Shown: one piece after another, positions 55,912 through 64,000 of the stretch
Layout: every line of letters begins with the position of its first letter
Position numbering within the stretch: position 1 is the first letter of the stretch
NCBI RefSeq assembly: GCF_015904235.1
Contig: NZ_JADZLT010000056.1
Span: forward strand, 323,049 to 387,048
Source: Methylobrevis albus
Lineage (GTDB): Bacteria; Pseudomonadota; Alphaproteobacteria; Rhizobiales; Pleomorphomonadaceae
Direction: 5' to 3'
DNA: 64,000 nt
Notes under the pieces: model-generated
Database searches by the model: none
The model's input: the letters and a program-made list of their open reading frames with translations, nothing else
Told to the model about the DNA's origin: nothing
Made by a program: the position numbers and the translations under genes

Positions 55912-58671
55912 TCACTCCTCGCCGGGTTCCTCGTCGACTTCCGAGATCCGCTCGACGGAGACGACCTTCTCGCCGGCCGCCGTGTGGAAGATGCGAACGC
56001 CCTTCGACGCGCGGCTCGCGAAGCGGATGCCGTCGACCGGCACGCGGATCAGCTGGCCGCCGTTGGAGACCAGCATCAGCTGGTCGCTGGCGTCGACCGG
56101 GAAGGCGGCGATCAGGTTGCCGATTTCCTTCAGCTTGGTGTGGTCGGTCGCCTTGATGCCCTTGCCGCCACGACCCGTGACGCGGAAATCATAGGACGAG
56201 GTGCGCTTGCCGAAGCCGAGTTCGTTGACGGTGAGCACGAACTGCTCCGCCCCGCCCATTTCCGCATAGCGCTTCAGCGACAGGGCGATCTCGCCCTCCC
56301 CTTCGACCATCTCCTCGGGCTCGGCCGCGGCCGGCTCGTCGGAATCGGCGTCCTCGCCCATGGCGGCGCGGCGGGCGGCGCCCGCCTGCTTCAGGTACTC
56401 CGAACGCTCGGCCGGGTTGGCGTCGAGGTGATTCAGGATGCACATCGAGATGACGGTGTCGCCATCGCCGAGGGCGATGCCGCGCACACCCATCGAATCG
56501 CGGCCCTTGAAGACGCGGACGTCGCCGACCTCGAAGCGGATGCACTGGCCGAGTGCGGTGGTCAGCAGGACGTCGTCACGCTCGGTGCAGGTCTCGACCG
56601 AGACGATGCCCTCGCCGTCGTCGAGCTTCATCGCGATCTTGCCGTTGCGGTTGACCGAGACGAAGTCGGACAGCTTGTTGCGCCGGACTGTGCCGCCGGT
56701 GGTGGCGAACAAGACGTCGAGCGTCGCCCAGGCGGCCTCGTCCTCGGGCAGCGCCAGGATCGAGGTGATGCGCTCGCCGTCCTGCAGCGGCAGCAGGTTC
56801 TTGAAATACTTGCCGCGCGACTGCGGGTTGCCGATCGGCAGCCGCCAGACCTTCATCTTGTAGGCGATGCCGCGCGAGGAGAAGAACAGCACCGGCGTGT
56901 GGGTGTTGGCCACGAACAGCCGGGTGACGAAATCCTCTTCCTTGGTCGACATGCCCGAGCGGCCCTTGCCGCCGCGGCGCTGGGCGCGGTAGGCGGAGAG
57001 CGGCACGCGCTTGATGTAGCCCTCGTGGCTGACGGTGACGACCATGTCCTCGCGGGCGATGAGGTCCTCGTCCTCCATATCCGCGTCGCTCTCGGTGATC
57101 TCGGTGCGTCGCGGCGTCGCGAACATCTCCTTGATCTGGCCGAGCTCGTCGCGAATGATGCCCTGGATCCGCTCGCGCGAGCGCAGGATCTCGAGATACT
57201 CGCGGATCTCCGCCGCGAGCTTCTCGAGCTCCTCGGCGATCTCGTCGCGGCCGAGCGCGGTGAGGCGCTGCAGGCGCAGGTCGAGGATGGCGCGGGCCTG
57301 TTCCTCGGAGAGGTGATAGGTGCCGTCCTCGGCGACGCGGTGGCGCGGATCGTCGATCAGGCGAATCAGCGGCTCGATGTCGGCCGCCGGCCAGGCGCGC
57401 TCCATCAGCTGCGTGCGCGCGGTCGCCGGGTCCGGCGCGGTGCGGATCAGGCGGATCACTTCGTCGATGTTGGCGACGGCGATCGCGAGGCCGACGAGGA
57501 CGTGGGCGCGGTCGCGAGCCTTCGCCAGCAGGAACTTCGTCCGCCGGCTCACCACCGTCTCGCGGAAGGCGATGAAGGCGACGAGCACGTCCTTCAGGCC
57601 GAGCAGTTCCGGCCGGCCGCCGTTCAGCGCCACCATGTTGACGCCGAAACTCGTCTGCAGCGGCGAGAAGCGGTAGAGCTGGTTCAGGATCACGTCGGCG
57701 ACGGCGTCGCGCTTCAGCTCGATGACGACGCGCATGCCGTCGCGGTCGCTCTCGTCGCGGATGTCGGAGATGCCCTCGATGCGCTTGTCGCGCACCAGAT
57801 CGGCGATCTTCTCGATCATCGTCGCCTTGTTCACCTGATACGGGATCTCGGTGATGATCAGCGCGTCGCGATCCTTGCGGATCTCTTCCACCGCCACCTT
57901 GCCGCGCATCACCACCGAACCGCGCCCGGTGAGATAGGCCTGGCGGATGCCGGAGCGGCCGAGGATCAGGCCGGCGGTCGGGAAATCCGGGCCGGGCACG
58001 ATGTCGATCAGGTCCTCAACCTCGATCGCCGGATCGTTCATCACCGCGATGGTGGCGTCGATGATTTCGCCGAGATTGTGCGGCGGAATATTCGTCGCCA
58101 TGCCGACGGCGATGCCGCCGGCGCCGTTGACGAGCAGGTTCGGGAAGCGCGCCGGCAGGACGGAAGGCTCGCGCTCCGAATTGTCGTAGTTCGGCGTGAA
58201 GTCGACGGTGGCCTTGTCGAGGTCGGACAGCAGTTCGTCCGTGACCCGCTCGAGCCGCACCTCGGTGTAGCGCATCGCCGCCGCGGGATCGCCGTCGACC
58301 GAGCCGAAGTTGCCCTGGCCGTCGATCAGCGGCAGCCGCATCGAGAACGGCTGCGCCATGCGCACCAGCGCGTCGTAAATCGACTGGTCGCCGTGCGGAT
58401 GGTACTTACCGATCACGTCGCCGACGATGCGGGCCGACTTGCGGTAGGGCTTGTTCCAGGCGTAGCCGTTCTCGTACATCGAGAACAGGATGCGCCGGTG
58501 CACCGGCTTCAGGCCGTCGCGCACGTCGGGCAGCGCGCGGCTGACGATCACGCTCATCGCGTAATCGAGATAGCTCCGCCGCATTTCATCTTCGATGGAG
58601 ATCGGCCGGATGTCCGAGGGATGCGCCCCCGGCATGGCGGGCGGAGGCGTCGTCTTGTCGTCGTCTGCCAA
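55912..58671 (-). CDS. gyrA: DNA gyrase subunit A
   Basis: A 919-residue type II topoisomerase subunit. The breakage-reunion core holds the catalytic Tyr in MRYTEVRLE (about residue 133). The quinolone-resistance region reads [23 protein letters not shown] (core [14 protein letters not shown]), with Ser replaced by Gln at the position after Asp. C-terminal GyrA beta-pinwheel blades run from about 530, and the GyrA-box QRRGGKGR lies at about 563. The start is TTG at 58671 ([10 protein letters not shown]); the next Met (MPGAHPSD) is 12 residues later. No strong ribosome site is visible for either. Confidence 0.93.
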   Translation of the reverse strand: MADDDKTTPPPAMPGAHPSDIRPISIEDEMRRSYLDYAMSVIVSRALPDVRDGLKPVHRRILFSMYENGYAWNKPYRKSARIVGDVIGKYHPHGDQSIYDALVRMAQPFSMRLPLIDGQGNFGSVDGDPAAAMRYTEVRLERVTDELLSDLDKATVDFTPNYDNSEREPSVLPARFPNLLVNGAGGIAVGMATNIPPHNLGEIIDATIAVMNDPAIEVEDLIDIVPGPDFPTAGLILGRSGIRQAYLTGRGSVVMRGKVAVEEIRKDRDALIITEIPYQVNKATMIEKIADLVRDKRIEGISDIRDESDRDGMRVVIELKRDAVADVILNQLYRFSPLQTSFGVNMVALNGGRPELLGLKDVLVAFIAFRETVVSRRTKFLLAKARDRAHVLVGLAIAVANIDEVIRLIRTAPDPATARTQLMERAWPAADIEPLIRLIDDPRHRVAEDGTYHLSEEQARAILDLRLQRLTALGRDEIAEELEKLAAEIREYLEILRSRERIQGIIRDELGQIKEMFATPRRTEITESDADMEDEDLIAREDMVVTVSHEGYIKRVPLSAYRAQRRGGKGRSGMSTKEEDFVTRLFVANTHTPVLFFSSRGIAYKMKVWRLPIGNPQSRGKYFKNLLPLQDGERITSILALPEDEAAWATLDVLFATTGGTVRRNKLSDFVSVNRNGKIAMKLDDGEGIVSVETCTERDDVLLTTALGQCIRFEVGDVRVFKGRDSMGVRGIALGDGDTVISMCILNHLDANPAERSEYLKQAGAARRAAMGEDADSDEPAAAEPEEMVEGEGEIALSLKRYAEMGGAEQFVLTVNELGFGKRTSSYDFRVTGRGGKGIKATDHTKLKEIGNLIAAFPVDASDQLMLVSNGGQLIRVPVDGIRFASRASKGVRIFHTAAGEKVVSVERISEVDEEPGEE

Positions 58672-58803
58672 AAGGATGCTCGTCGTTTGGGCCGCCGGTC
58701 AGCGCCGAGGCGGCAGGAACGCTCAACGTAAACGTGACTTCTAGCCGATTCCGTGGGCTGCGGCCACCCTTCGGGCGGGGTTTGGGGGCGTGCCGCGGTG
58801 CCG

Positions 58804-58963
58804 CCCCCTCCCTGTCCCTCCCCCGCTTCGCAGGAGAGGGGACGATGGGCGAGAGGGCGGTGGTCCCATTCACGTTTCGCCGAAGCGAGGGCCTATCGGT
58901 GATGGCGCCCCATCCTCCTGCGTCCCCTCTCCTGCGATAGCCGAGGGAGGGACAGGGAGGGGG
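58804..58963. repeat. Inverted repeat element, copy 2
   Basis: Same element as 47651-47810. The left arm (58804-58842) matches copy 1 exactly; the right arm (58923-58963) carries a few changes (GCGATAGCCGAGGG in place of GCGAAGCGGGGGAG). The centre again begins CGATGGGCGAGAGGGCG. It lies upstream of gyrA; the gap 58672-58986 holds no gene. Confidence 0.88.
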
Positions 58964-58986
58964 CACCACACGGCACGGCCCCCACC

Positions 58987-60561
58987 TCACCCGACGATCT
59001 GCACCCGTCCGTCCTTCATGCCGCCGAGCTTGGCGAGCTGGGTGAGGCGCTTCTTCAGGCGGTCGCCGTCGATCAGGGCGAGCGCGGCGGGCACCTTCAG
59101 CACCAGCCGGTCGCCGTCGGTGTCGAAGCTGGTCGCCGGGACGACGCCGGGCATCGAGGCGGAGATCAGGTAGGCGACGCGCAGGGCGGCGCCCAAGGTG
59201 CGGGCGCGCTCCTTGACCCGCGTCGAGGCGAGCTCGCGGATGCGCGGGCCGACGGCCTCGTCGACGATGCCGATGTGGCGGAAGTAGTTCGACAGGGCGA
59301 GATAGGCGCGACCGGGATGGTCGATGCCGATGAACGAGCCGTGCGCGACGATGTTGAGGCTCTGCTCGCCGCGATAGTCGGGGTGGGCGCGCCAGCCGAT
59401 ATCGGAGACGAGGCAGCCGGCGGCGCGCAGGCGGGCCTCCTCCGGGGTTTCCTCGATGCCGAGCGCTGCAAAGGCGTCGGCGGTCCAGTCGATCAGTTCC
59501 TCGGCGTGGCGCGGCGAGCGCGAGCGGAGGTAGGCGAGTTCGGCGCAGGCCTCGAGCAGCGGATCTTCCGCCTGCTCGGCGGGGTCGAGCAACTCGTAGA
59601 GATGGCCTTCGCGGACGCCGAGCGCCGAGATCACCACCTCGGACGGGCGCAGCACGCGCAGCACCTGCTCCAGCACCAGCGCGCCGAACGGCAAGAGGCC
59701 GCGGCGCGACTTCGAGACGACGCCGATCTGGTCGATGCTTTCGGGATCGCGCCGGGCGACGATGCGCGAAAACTCCAGCGCCTCGTCCGCCGCGATCGAG
59801 TAGTGGTGCATGACGTGGAGCGGGTAGCCCTTCTCGAACATGTGCAGCCGGGCGAGCGAGCGCCAGGTGCCGCCGACGGCGTAGAACGGCTGGCCGGCCC
59901 CGCCCATCACCTCGCCGGCGCCGGCGAGCGCGGCCTCGACGAGCTTTTCGGCCTTCCGGATCGAGCCCTCGGCATCCTCCTCGAGGCGGATGCCGCCGAG
60001 CGGATAGGTGCGCCCCTCGCCGATGGCGCCCTTGTCGAGCGCCACGAGTTCGAGGCTGCCGCCGCCGAGGTCGCCGACGACGCCGGTGGGCTTCAGGAAG
60101 CCCGAGACGACGCCGAGCGCCGACAGACGCGCCTCGTCGGCCCCCGACAGCAGCGTCACCGGGACGCCGCAGATCGACTCGACCGCGTCGAGGAAGTCCT
60201 TGCCGTTGGCCGCGTCGCGCGCGGCGGCGGTGGCGAGGATGTGCACCTCGACGCAGCGACCCTGGTCGGCGAGGAACTTGAAGCGCCGGATCGCGTCCAG
60301 CGCCGCGGTTACGCTGTCGCCGGCGAGCTTGCCGGTCGCGCCGATGCCGCGGCCGAGCCCGGCGAGCACCTTCTCGTTGAAGAGCACCGAGGGTGTTCGG
60401 GACAGCCGTTCATAGATGACGAGGCGAACGGAGTTGGAGCCGATGTCGATGACGGCGATCGGGCCCCGGCCGGCAAGCCGGCCGGGCGCGCGCGGCCCGT
60501 CAAGAGCGTCGGCGACGACGTAGGATCGGTTTTGGAGAATCGGTTTCAAGAGACTGTCCAC
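58987..60561 (-). CDS. ppx: Exopolyphosphatase, Ppx/GppA family
   Basis: A 524-residue Ppx/GppA phosphatase that removes phosphate from polyphosphate or pppGpp. The ASKHA-fold phosphate loops are [17 protein letters not shown] (about 35-51) and [16 protein letters not shown] (about 158-173). The C-terminal HD-like and additional domain extends to the end, longer than GppA. It starts at a GTG (60561) inside the last 62 bases of ppk1; starts further inside the gene are possible. It pairs with ppk1 for polyphosphate turnover. Confidence 0.9.
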   Translation of the reverse strand: MDSLLKPILQNRSYVVADALDGPRAPGRLAGRGPIAVIDIGSNSVRLVIYERLSRTPSVLFNEKVLAGLGRGIGATGKLAGDSVTAALDAIRRFKFLADQGRCVEVHILATAAARDAANGKDFLDAVESICGVPVTLLSGADEARLSALGVVSGFLKPTGVVGDLGGGSLELVALDKGAIGEGRTYPLGGIRLEEDAEGSIRKAEKLVEAALAGAGEVMGGAGQPFYAVGGTWRSLARLHMFEKGYPLHVMHHYSIAADEALEFSRIVARRDPESIDQIGVVSKSRRGLLPFGALVLEQVLRVLRPSEVVISALGVREGHLYELLDPAEQAEDPLLEACAELAYLRSRSPRHAEELIDWTADAFAALGIEETPEEARLRAAGCLVSDIGWRAHPDYRGEQSLNIVAHGSFIGIDHPGRAYLALSNYFRHIGIVDEAVGPRIRELASTRVKERARTLGAALRVAYLISASMPGVVPATSFDTDGDRLVLKVPAALALIDGDRLKKRLTQLAKLGGMKDGRVQIVG

Positions 60562-62725
60562 GACCCGAAAGCGATGGGTTCGTCATGAAGTACTGATGGG
60601 CGTTGAAGGGCTCTTCGCCCTCCTCCGGTACGATGCGTTCATGCGAACCGTCGGACAGGAGCCGCCAGCTCTGCTGATTGTCGCGCAAGCTCGCCATCAT
60701 GATCTGGTCGACCACCTGGTCGTGCACGGTCTGCGTCGTCAGTGGCACAAGGGTCTCGACACGCCGGTCGAGGTTCCGAGGCATCATGTCCGCCGACCCG
60801 ATGTAGACCTTGGCGCGCTCCGACGGAAGCCCGTGGCCATTTCCAAAGCAGAATATCCGGCTGTGCTCAAGGAAGCGGCCGACGATGGAGCGGGCGCGGA
60901 TGTTCTCCGAAAGCCCGGGAACGCCGGGCCGGAGGCAGCAGATGCCGCGGATCACGATGTCGATCTGCACGCCGTTGTTGCTGGCGAGATAGAGCCGGTC
61001 GATGACCTGCGAATCGACCAGCGAGTTCATCTTCAGCCAGATCTGCGCCGGCCGGCCGGCGCGGGCATGCTCGATCTCGGCGTCGATGTTGGCGAGAATC
61101 GTCTGGCGCAGCGATAGCGGCGAGACGCTGATCGCCGACAGCTTCTGCGGCTCGGCATAGCCGGTGATGAAGTTGAAGATGCGTGCGACGTCGTGGCCGA
61201 TGGTCTTGTCGGCGGTGAAGAACGACAGGTCGGTGTAAACCTTGGCCGTGATCGGGTGATAGTTGCCCGTGCCGATGTGGCAATAGGTGGCGAGACCCTG
61301 CGGCTCGCGCCGGACGACCATCGACAGCTTGGCGTGGGTTTTGAGCTCGATGAAGCCGAACACCACCTGCACACCGGCCCGTTCGAGGTCGCGCGCCCAA
61401 CGGATATTGGCTTCCTCGTCGAATCGCGCCTTCAGCTCGACCAGCGCCGTCACCGACTTGCCGGCCTCGGCCGCCTCGATCAGGGCGCGGACAATCGGGC
61501 TGTCGTTCGAGGTGCGGTAGAGCGTCTGCTTGATCGCGACGACGTCGGGGTCGAGCGCCGCCTGCCGCAGGAACTGCACCACCACGTCGAAGGTCTCGTA
61601 GGGATGGTGGACGAGGATTTCCTTCTGGCGGATAGCGGCGAAGCAGTCGCCGCCGTGCTCGCGGATGCGCTCGGGGTAGCGCGGCGTATAGGGCGGGAAC
61701 TTCAGGTCCGGGCGGTCGAGGCTGACGAGCTGGCCGACCTCGTTCAGCGCCAGCGCGCCCTCGAACAGGAACATCTCGTCCGGCGAGGTGCCGATCGCCT
61801 GGGCGACGAAATTGCGCAGTGCGACCGGCGTCGCCGCCTCGAACTCGAGCCGGATCACCGAGCCGCGGCGGCGGCGCTTCAGCGCCGTCTCGAACAGGCG
61901 GACGAGATCCTCGGCCTCTTCCTCGACTTCGAGGTCGGAGTCGCGCACCACGCGGAAGGCGCCCTGCCCCTTCACCGTGTAACCCGGGAACAGCCGGTTG
62001 GTGAACAGGCTGACGAGGTGCTCCATGATCATAAAGCGCGCGACGCCGGGCTCCTCGGGGCGATCCGGCAGCCGCACGAAGCGCTCGATCTTCGAGGCCA
62101 TGCGGATCAGCGCCGTCATGCGCTGGCCGTCGCGGTTGCGCTCGAGGTCGAGCGCCAGAGTGAAGCCGAGGTTCGGGATGAACGGGAACGGATGCGCCGG
62201 GTCGATGGCGAGCGGCGTCAGCACCGGGAACACCGAGGCGAGGAAGTAGTCGTCGATCCAGGCGCGTTCCTCGGCGTTGAGGTCCTCGGCCGCGGTGATG
62301 ACGATGCCGACGTTGGCGAGTTCGCCGAGCAGCCGCACCCAGCGTCGCTGCTGCGACGCTGCCAGCGCGGAGGCGCCCTCGGAAATGCGCGCGAGTTGCT
62401 CGGCCGGCGTCAGCCCGTCGTCGGAGCGCGTGGTGATGCCCTCGCGGATCTGGCCCTTGAGGCCGGCGACGCGGACCATGAAGAATTCGTCGAGGTTGTT
62501 CGCCGAGATCGACAGGAAGCGCAGCCGCTCCAGCATCGGGTGCCGCTCGTTGTCGGCCTCCTCGAGCACGCGCCGGTTGAAGCCGAGCCAGGACAGCTCC
62601 CGGTTGATGAAGCGCTGCGGAGAGGTGGTGATGTCGTCGCGCGGCTCGGGCGCAGCGTCGGGCGGTGCCGGCAACGCGGACTTGGTCTCATCATCCAGCG
62701 GGGCCGCCTCGGGCAGGTCCATCAT
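60500..62725 (-). CDS. ppk1: Polyphosphate kinase 1
   Basis: A 741-residue Ppk1 that makes polyphosphate from ATP. The N-terminal region holds [20 protein letters not shown] (core [14 protein letters not shown]), and the kinase core carries the autophosphorylated His in [14 protein letters not shown] (about 455) and the second phospholipase-D-like motif near [18 protein letters not shown] (about 644). The ATG at 62725 is preceded by AGGA; a TTG six codons upstream is possible. The 3' end overlaps the ppx start. Confidence 0.95.
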   Translation of the reverse strand: MMDLPEAAPLDDETKSALPAPPDAAPEPRDDITTSPQRFINRELSWLGFNRRVLEEADNERHPMLERLRFLSISANNLDEFFMVRVAGLKGQIREGITTRSDDGLTPAEQLARISEGASALAASQQRRWVRLLGELANVGIVITAAEDLNAEERAWIDDYFLASVFPVLTPLAIDPAHPFPFIPNLGFTLALDLERNRDGQRMTALIRMASKIERFVRLPDRPEEPGVARFMIMEHLVSLFTNRLFPGYTVKGQGAFRVVRDSDLEVEEEAEDLVRLFETALKRRRRGSVIRLEFEAATPVALRNFVAQAIGTSPDEMFLFEGALALNEVGQLVSLDRPDLKFPPYTPRYPERIREHGGDCFAAIRQKEILVHHPYETFDVVVQFLRQAALDPDVVAIKQTLYRTSNDSPIVRALIEAAEAGKSVTALVELKARFDEEANIRWARDLERAGVQVVFGFIELKTHAKLSMVVRREPQGLATYCHIGTGNYHPITAKVYTDLSFFTADKTIGHDVARIFNFITGYAEPQKLSAISVSPLSLRQTILANIDAEIEHARAGRPAQIWLKMNSLVDSQVIDRLYLASNNGVQIDIVIRGICCLRPGVPGLSENIRARSIVGRFLEHSRIFCFGNGHGLPSERAKVYIGSADMMPRNLDRRVETLVPLTTQTVHDQVVDQIMMASLRDNQQSWRLLSDGSHERIVPEEGEEPFNAHQYFMTNPSLSGRGQSLETDSPKPILRRRRRS

Positions 62726-62810
62726 CAATCCTCGTATCCGCAAACTCCACGATACTCGTACCTTAGCCGTGCATTGTGAAGGTTCTAAGAGGGTGATCCG
62801 ACGACCGCGG

Positions 62811-63500
62811 CTATTCGGTGTCCTCGTCGCCGTGGCTTTCGGCGAGGATTTTGGCGGCGAGGCCGCGTCCGAGAGGGCGTCCGCGCGCCAGCGAGCCCTC
62901 GTCGAGGCGCTGCACGATGGCGCTCGCAGCGGCGTAGGAGCGCTCGATGCGCGGCAGCAGGTAATCGATCACGCTGCGGTCGACGTCGATCTGCCGGTCG
63001 GCAAACAGCTTCACCAGCACCCGGGCGAGCAGGTCGTCGTCGGGCGCGCCGAGCCGCACCGGCTGCGCCGCCCTGAGGCGCGAGGCGAGGTCCCGCAGCG
63101 CGCGGGCGGCCGGCCAGCCGGCGGCATCGCCCCGTCCCGCGGCGAGCAGCCGGCCTCCGGCGGCACGAACCGCGTTGACGAGGTGGAAGAAGGCGGCGGG
63201 ATCGGTGGCTGCCGCATCGGCGTCGTCGAGCGCGACGGGCCGCCCGGCGAGCGCCAGCGGGTCGCGGCCGGCGAGATCGGGACCGGCGAGCAGCGTCGCC
63301 CCGGCCTCGTCGGCGAACACGCGCAGGAGATGCGACTTGCCCGAGCCGGCCGGCCCGGCGAGTACGGCGACCGGCGCCGCCCAGTCGCGCCAGCTGCCCA
63401 CCAGCCCCCAGGCGGCGCGGTTGGCGTCGCCGACGACGAAGTCGTCGCGCCCCAGCGCCGCGACATGGGCGATCGGGATCGGAAGCTGCGCCGGGGTCAT
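62811..63500 (-). CDS. hdaA: DnaA regulatory inactivator Hda-like (HdaA)
   Basis: A 229-residue AAA+ protein related to DnaA domain III. Walker A is [11 protein letters not shown] (about 55-65) and Walker B is VALDDAD (about 95-101); the helical lid extends to the end, without the DNA-binding domain IV of DnaA. It should promote ATP hydrolysis on DnaA via the sliding clamp. An N-terminal clamp-binding QL-type motif is visible (AQLPIPI, 4-10). Its ATG overlaps the stop of the AI-2E transporter gene by ATGA. It lies before ppk1 on the same strand. Confidence 0.88.
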   Translation of the reverse strand: MTPAQLPIPIAHVAALGRDDFVVGDANRAAWGLVGSWRDWAAPVAVLAGPAGSGKSHLLRVFADEAGATLLAGPDLAGRDPLALAGRPVALDDADAAATDPAAFFHLVNAVRAAGGRLLAAGRGDAAGWPAARALRDLASRLRAAQPVRLGAPDDDLLARVLVKLFADRQIDVDRSVIDYLLPRIERSYAAASAIVQRLDEGSLARGRPLGRGLAAKILAESHGDEDTE

Positions 63501-64000
63501 GGCTCGCGCTTGGGTCCGGGACCCGGCAGGGGCAGGCTGGTCGCCGGCCCCGGCACGGGCGTTCCGGCGAGGCCCGGCAGGCGCCCGGTCGACGGCGGGG
63601 GGACGACCGAGGGCTGGACGCCCTGGTAGAGCGGGCTTTCCATGTATTTCGCCAGCGCAAAGCGCGTCAGCACCGCGACCGCCGTCGCGGCGGGCACGGC
63701 GATCAGCATGCCAACGAAGCCGAACAGCGTGGCAAATGCGAACAGCGAGAACATCAGCCACACCGGGTGCAGCCCGACGCTGCCGCCGATCAGCTTCGGC
63801 TGCAGGATGTTGCCCTCGAGGAACTGGCCGAGGGCGAAGATGCCGGCGATGATGGCGATCATCGTCCAGTCGGGCCAGAACTGCATCAGGGCGACGCCGA
63901 TGGCGACGAAGCCGCCGACGAAGGAGCCGATATAGGGGATGAAGCTGATCAGGCCGGCACCCATGCCGATCAGCAGGCCGAAGTTCAGCCCGGCGATGAT
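63497..64000 (-). CDS. AI-2E family transporter, C-terminal part (cut by window edge)
   Basis: The last 167 codons of a PerM/AI-2E-family membrane protein. The visible part has four hydrophobic segments, with GLLIGMGAGLISFIPYIG (window edge inward) and the family motif LEGNILQPKLIGGSVGLHP (about 60-78 of this fragment), followed by a Pro-rich tail of about 35 residues. The rest lies beyond 64000. It is coupled to hdaA by an ATGA overlap. AI-2E family members have varied or unknown substrates. Confidence 0.85.
   Translation of the reverse strand: MIAGLNFGLLIGMGAGLISFIPYIGSFVGGFVAIGVALMQFWPDWTMIAIIAGIFALGQFLEGNILQPKLIGGSVGLHPVWLMFSLFAFATLFGFVGMLIAVPAATAVAVLTRFALAKYMESPLYQGVQPSVVPPPSTGRLPGLAGTPVPGPATSLPLPGPGPKREP

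Noticed and set aside
55849..58731. Plus-strand open frame of about 960 codons opposite gyrA
   Set aside because: Exact shadow of gyrA with no recognisable domain.

Overview
The window is a GC-rich chromosomal segment of an alphaproteobacterium, most likely order Hyphomicrobiales (Rhizobiales). The evidence is gene order and content: radA-cvpA-purF-SDR, ppiD-trpD-trpC-moaC-moeA, a yfgM-like/bamB/der run, gyrA-coaD-cyclophilin pair, ppk1-ppx-hda, and a Bpt-type aminoacyl transferase. I see no rRNA, tRNA, CRISPR array, transposase, integrase or phage gene.

Layout. (1) 105-6909: a LysR regulator, a PotD-like binding protein, the matching ATPase and two permeases, and a PatD-like aldehyde dehydrogenase; together these read as polyamine uptake and catabolism. 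(2) 6942-20098: an accessory catabolic region. A LacI-type regulator (8842-9864) lies divergent from a two-gene unit (MocA-type oxidoreductase and TenA-like protein). About 1 kb of repeat-rich intergenic DNA follows, then a nine-gene unit: ureohydrolase, sugar-type ABC importer (binding protein, ATPase, permease), M24-fold protein, second MocA-type oxidoreductase, PsuG-like glycosidase, PfkB kinase and eIF2B-like protein. Four sites sharing a GAAACG core link the regulator to both units. (3) 20190-26671: housekeeping genes (RDD protein, bpt, radA, cvpA, purF, SDR). (4) 26766-30934: a small lipoprotein, an AT-richer orphan gene translationally coupled to adenine deaminase, repeats and a beta-hydroxyacid dehydrogenase. 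(5) 31253-34080: flagellar motor genes (FliN-like, MotB, MotA) interleaved with lipB. (6) 34317-41334: sulfur and tRNA-editing genes (cysK, AlaX, sseA), a repeat-bearing OmpA-family protein, a 26-residue membrane protein and two VOC proteins. (7) 41630-48503: ppiD-trpDC-moaC-moeA, a mini flagellar-rod-like gene and a YedY-like molybdoenzyme. (8) 48627-64000, almost all minus strand: der, bamB, yfgM-like, nnrU, two cyclophilins, coaD, gyrA, ppx, ppk1, hda and the 3' part of an AI-2E family transporter cut by the window edge.

Intergenic DNA carries several families of inverted or palindromic repeats, two of them present as paired copies far apart (2422/10056 and 47651/58804).

The best candidate for an undescribed system is the LacI-controlled cluster. 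It combines C-nucleoside salvage enzymes (PsuG and a PfkB kinase) with a ureohydrolase, an eIF2B-like protein lacking the isomerase cysteine and an M24-fold protein lacking two metal aspartates. The substrate cannot be told from sequence alone. All gene functions are inferred by reading translations and motifs; no database search was run.
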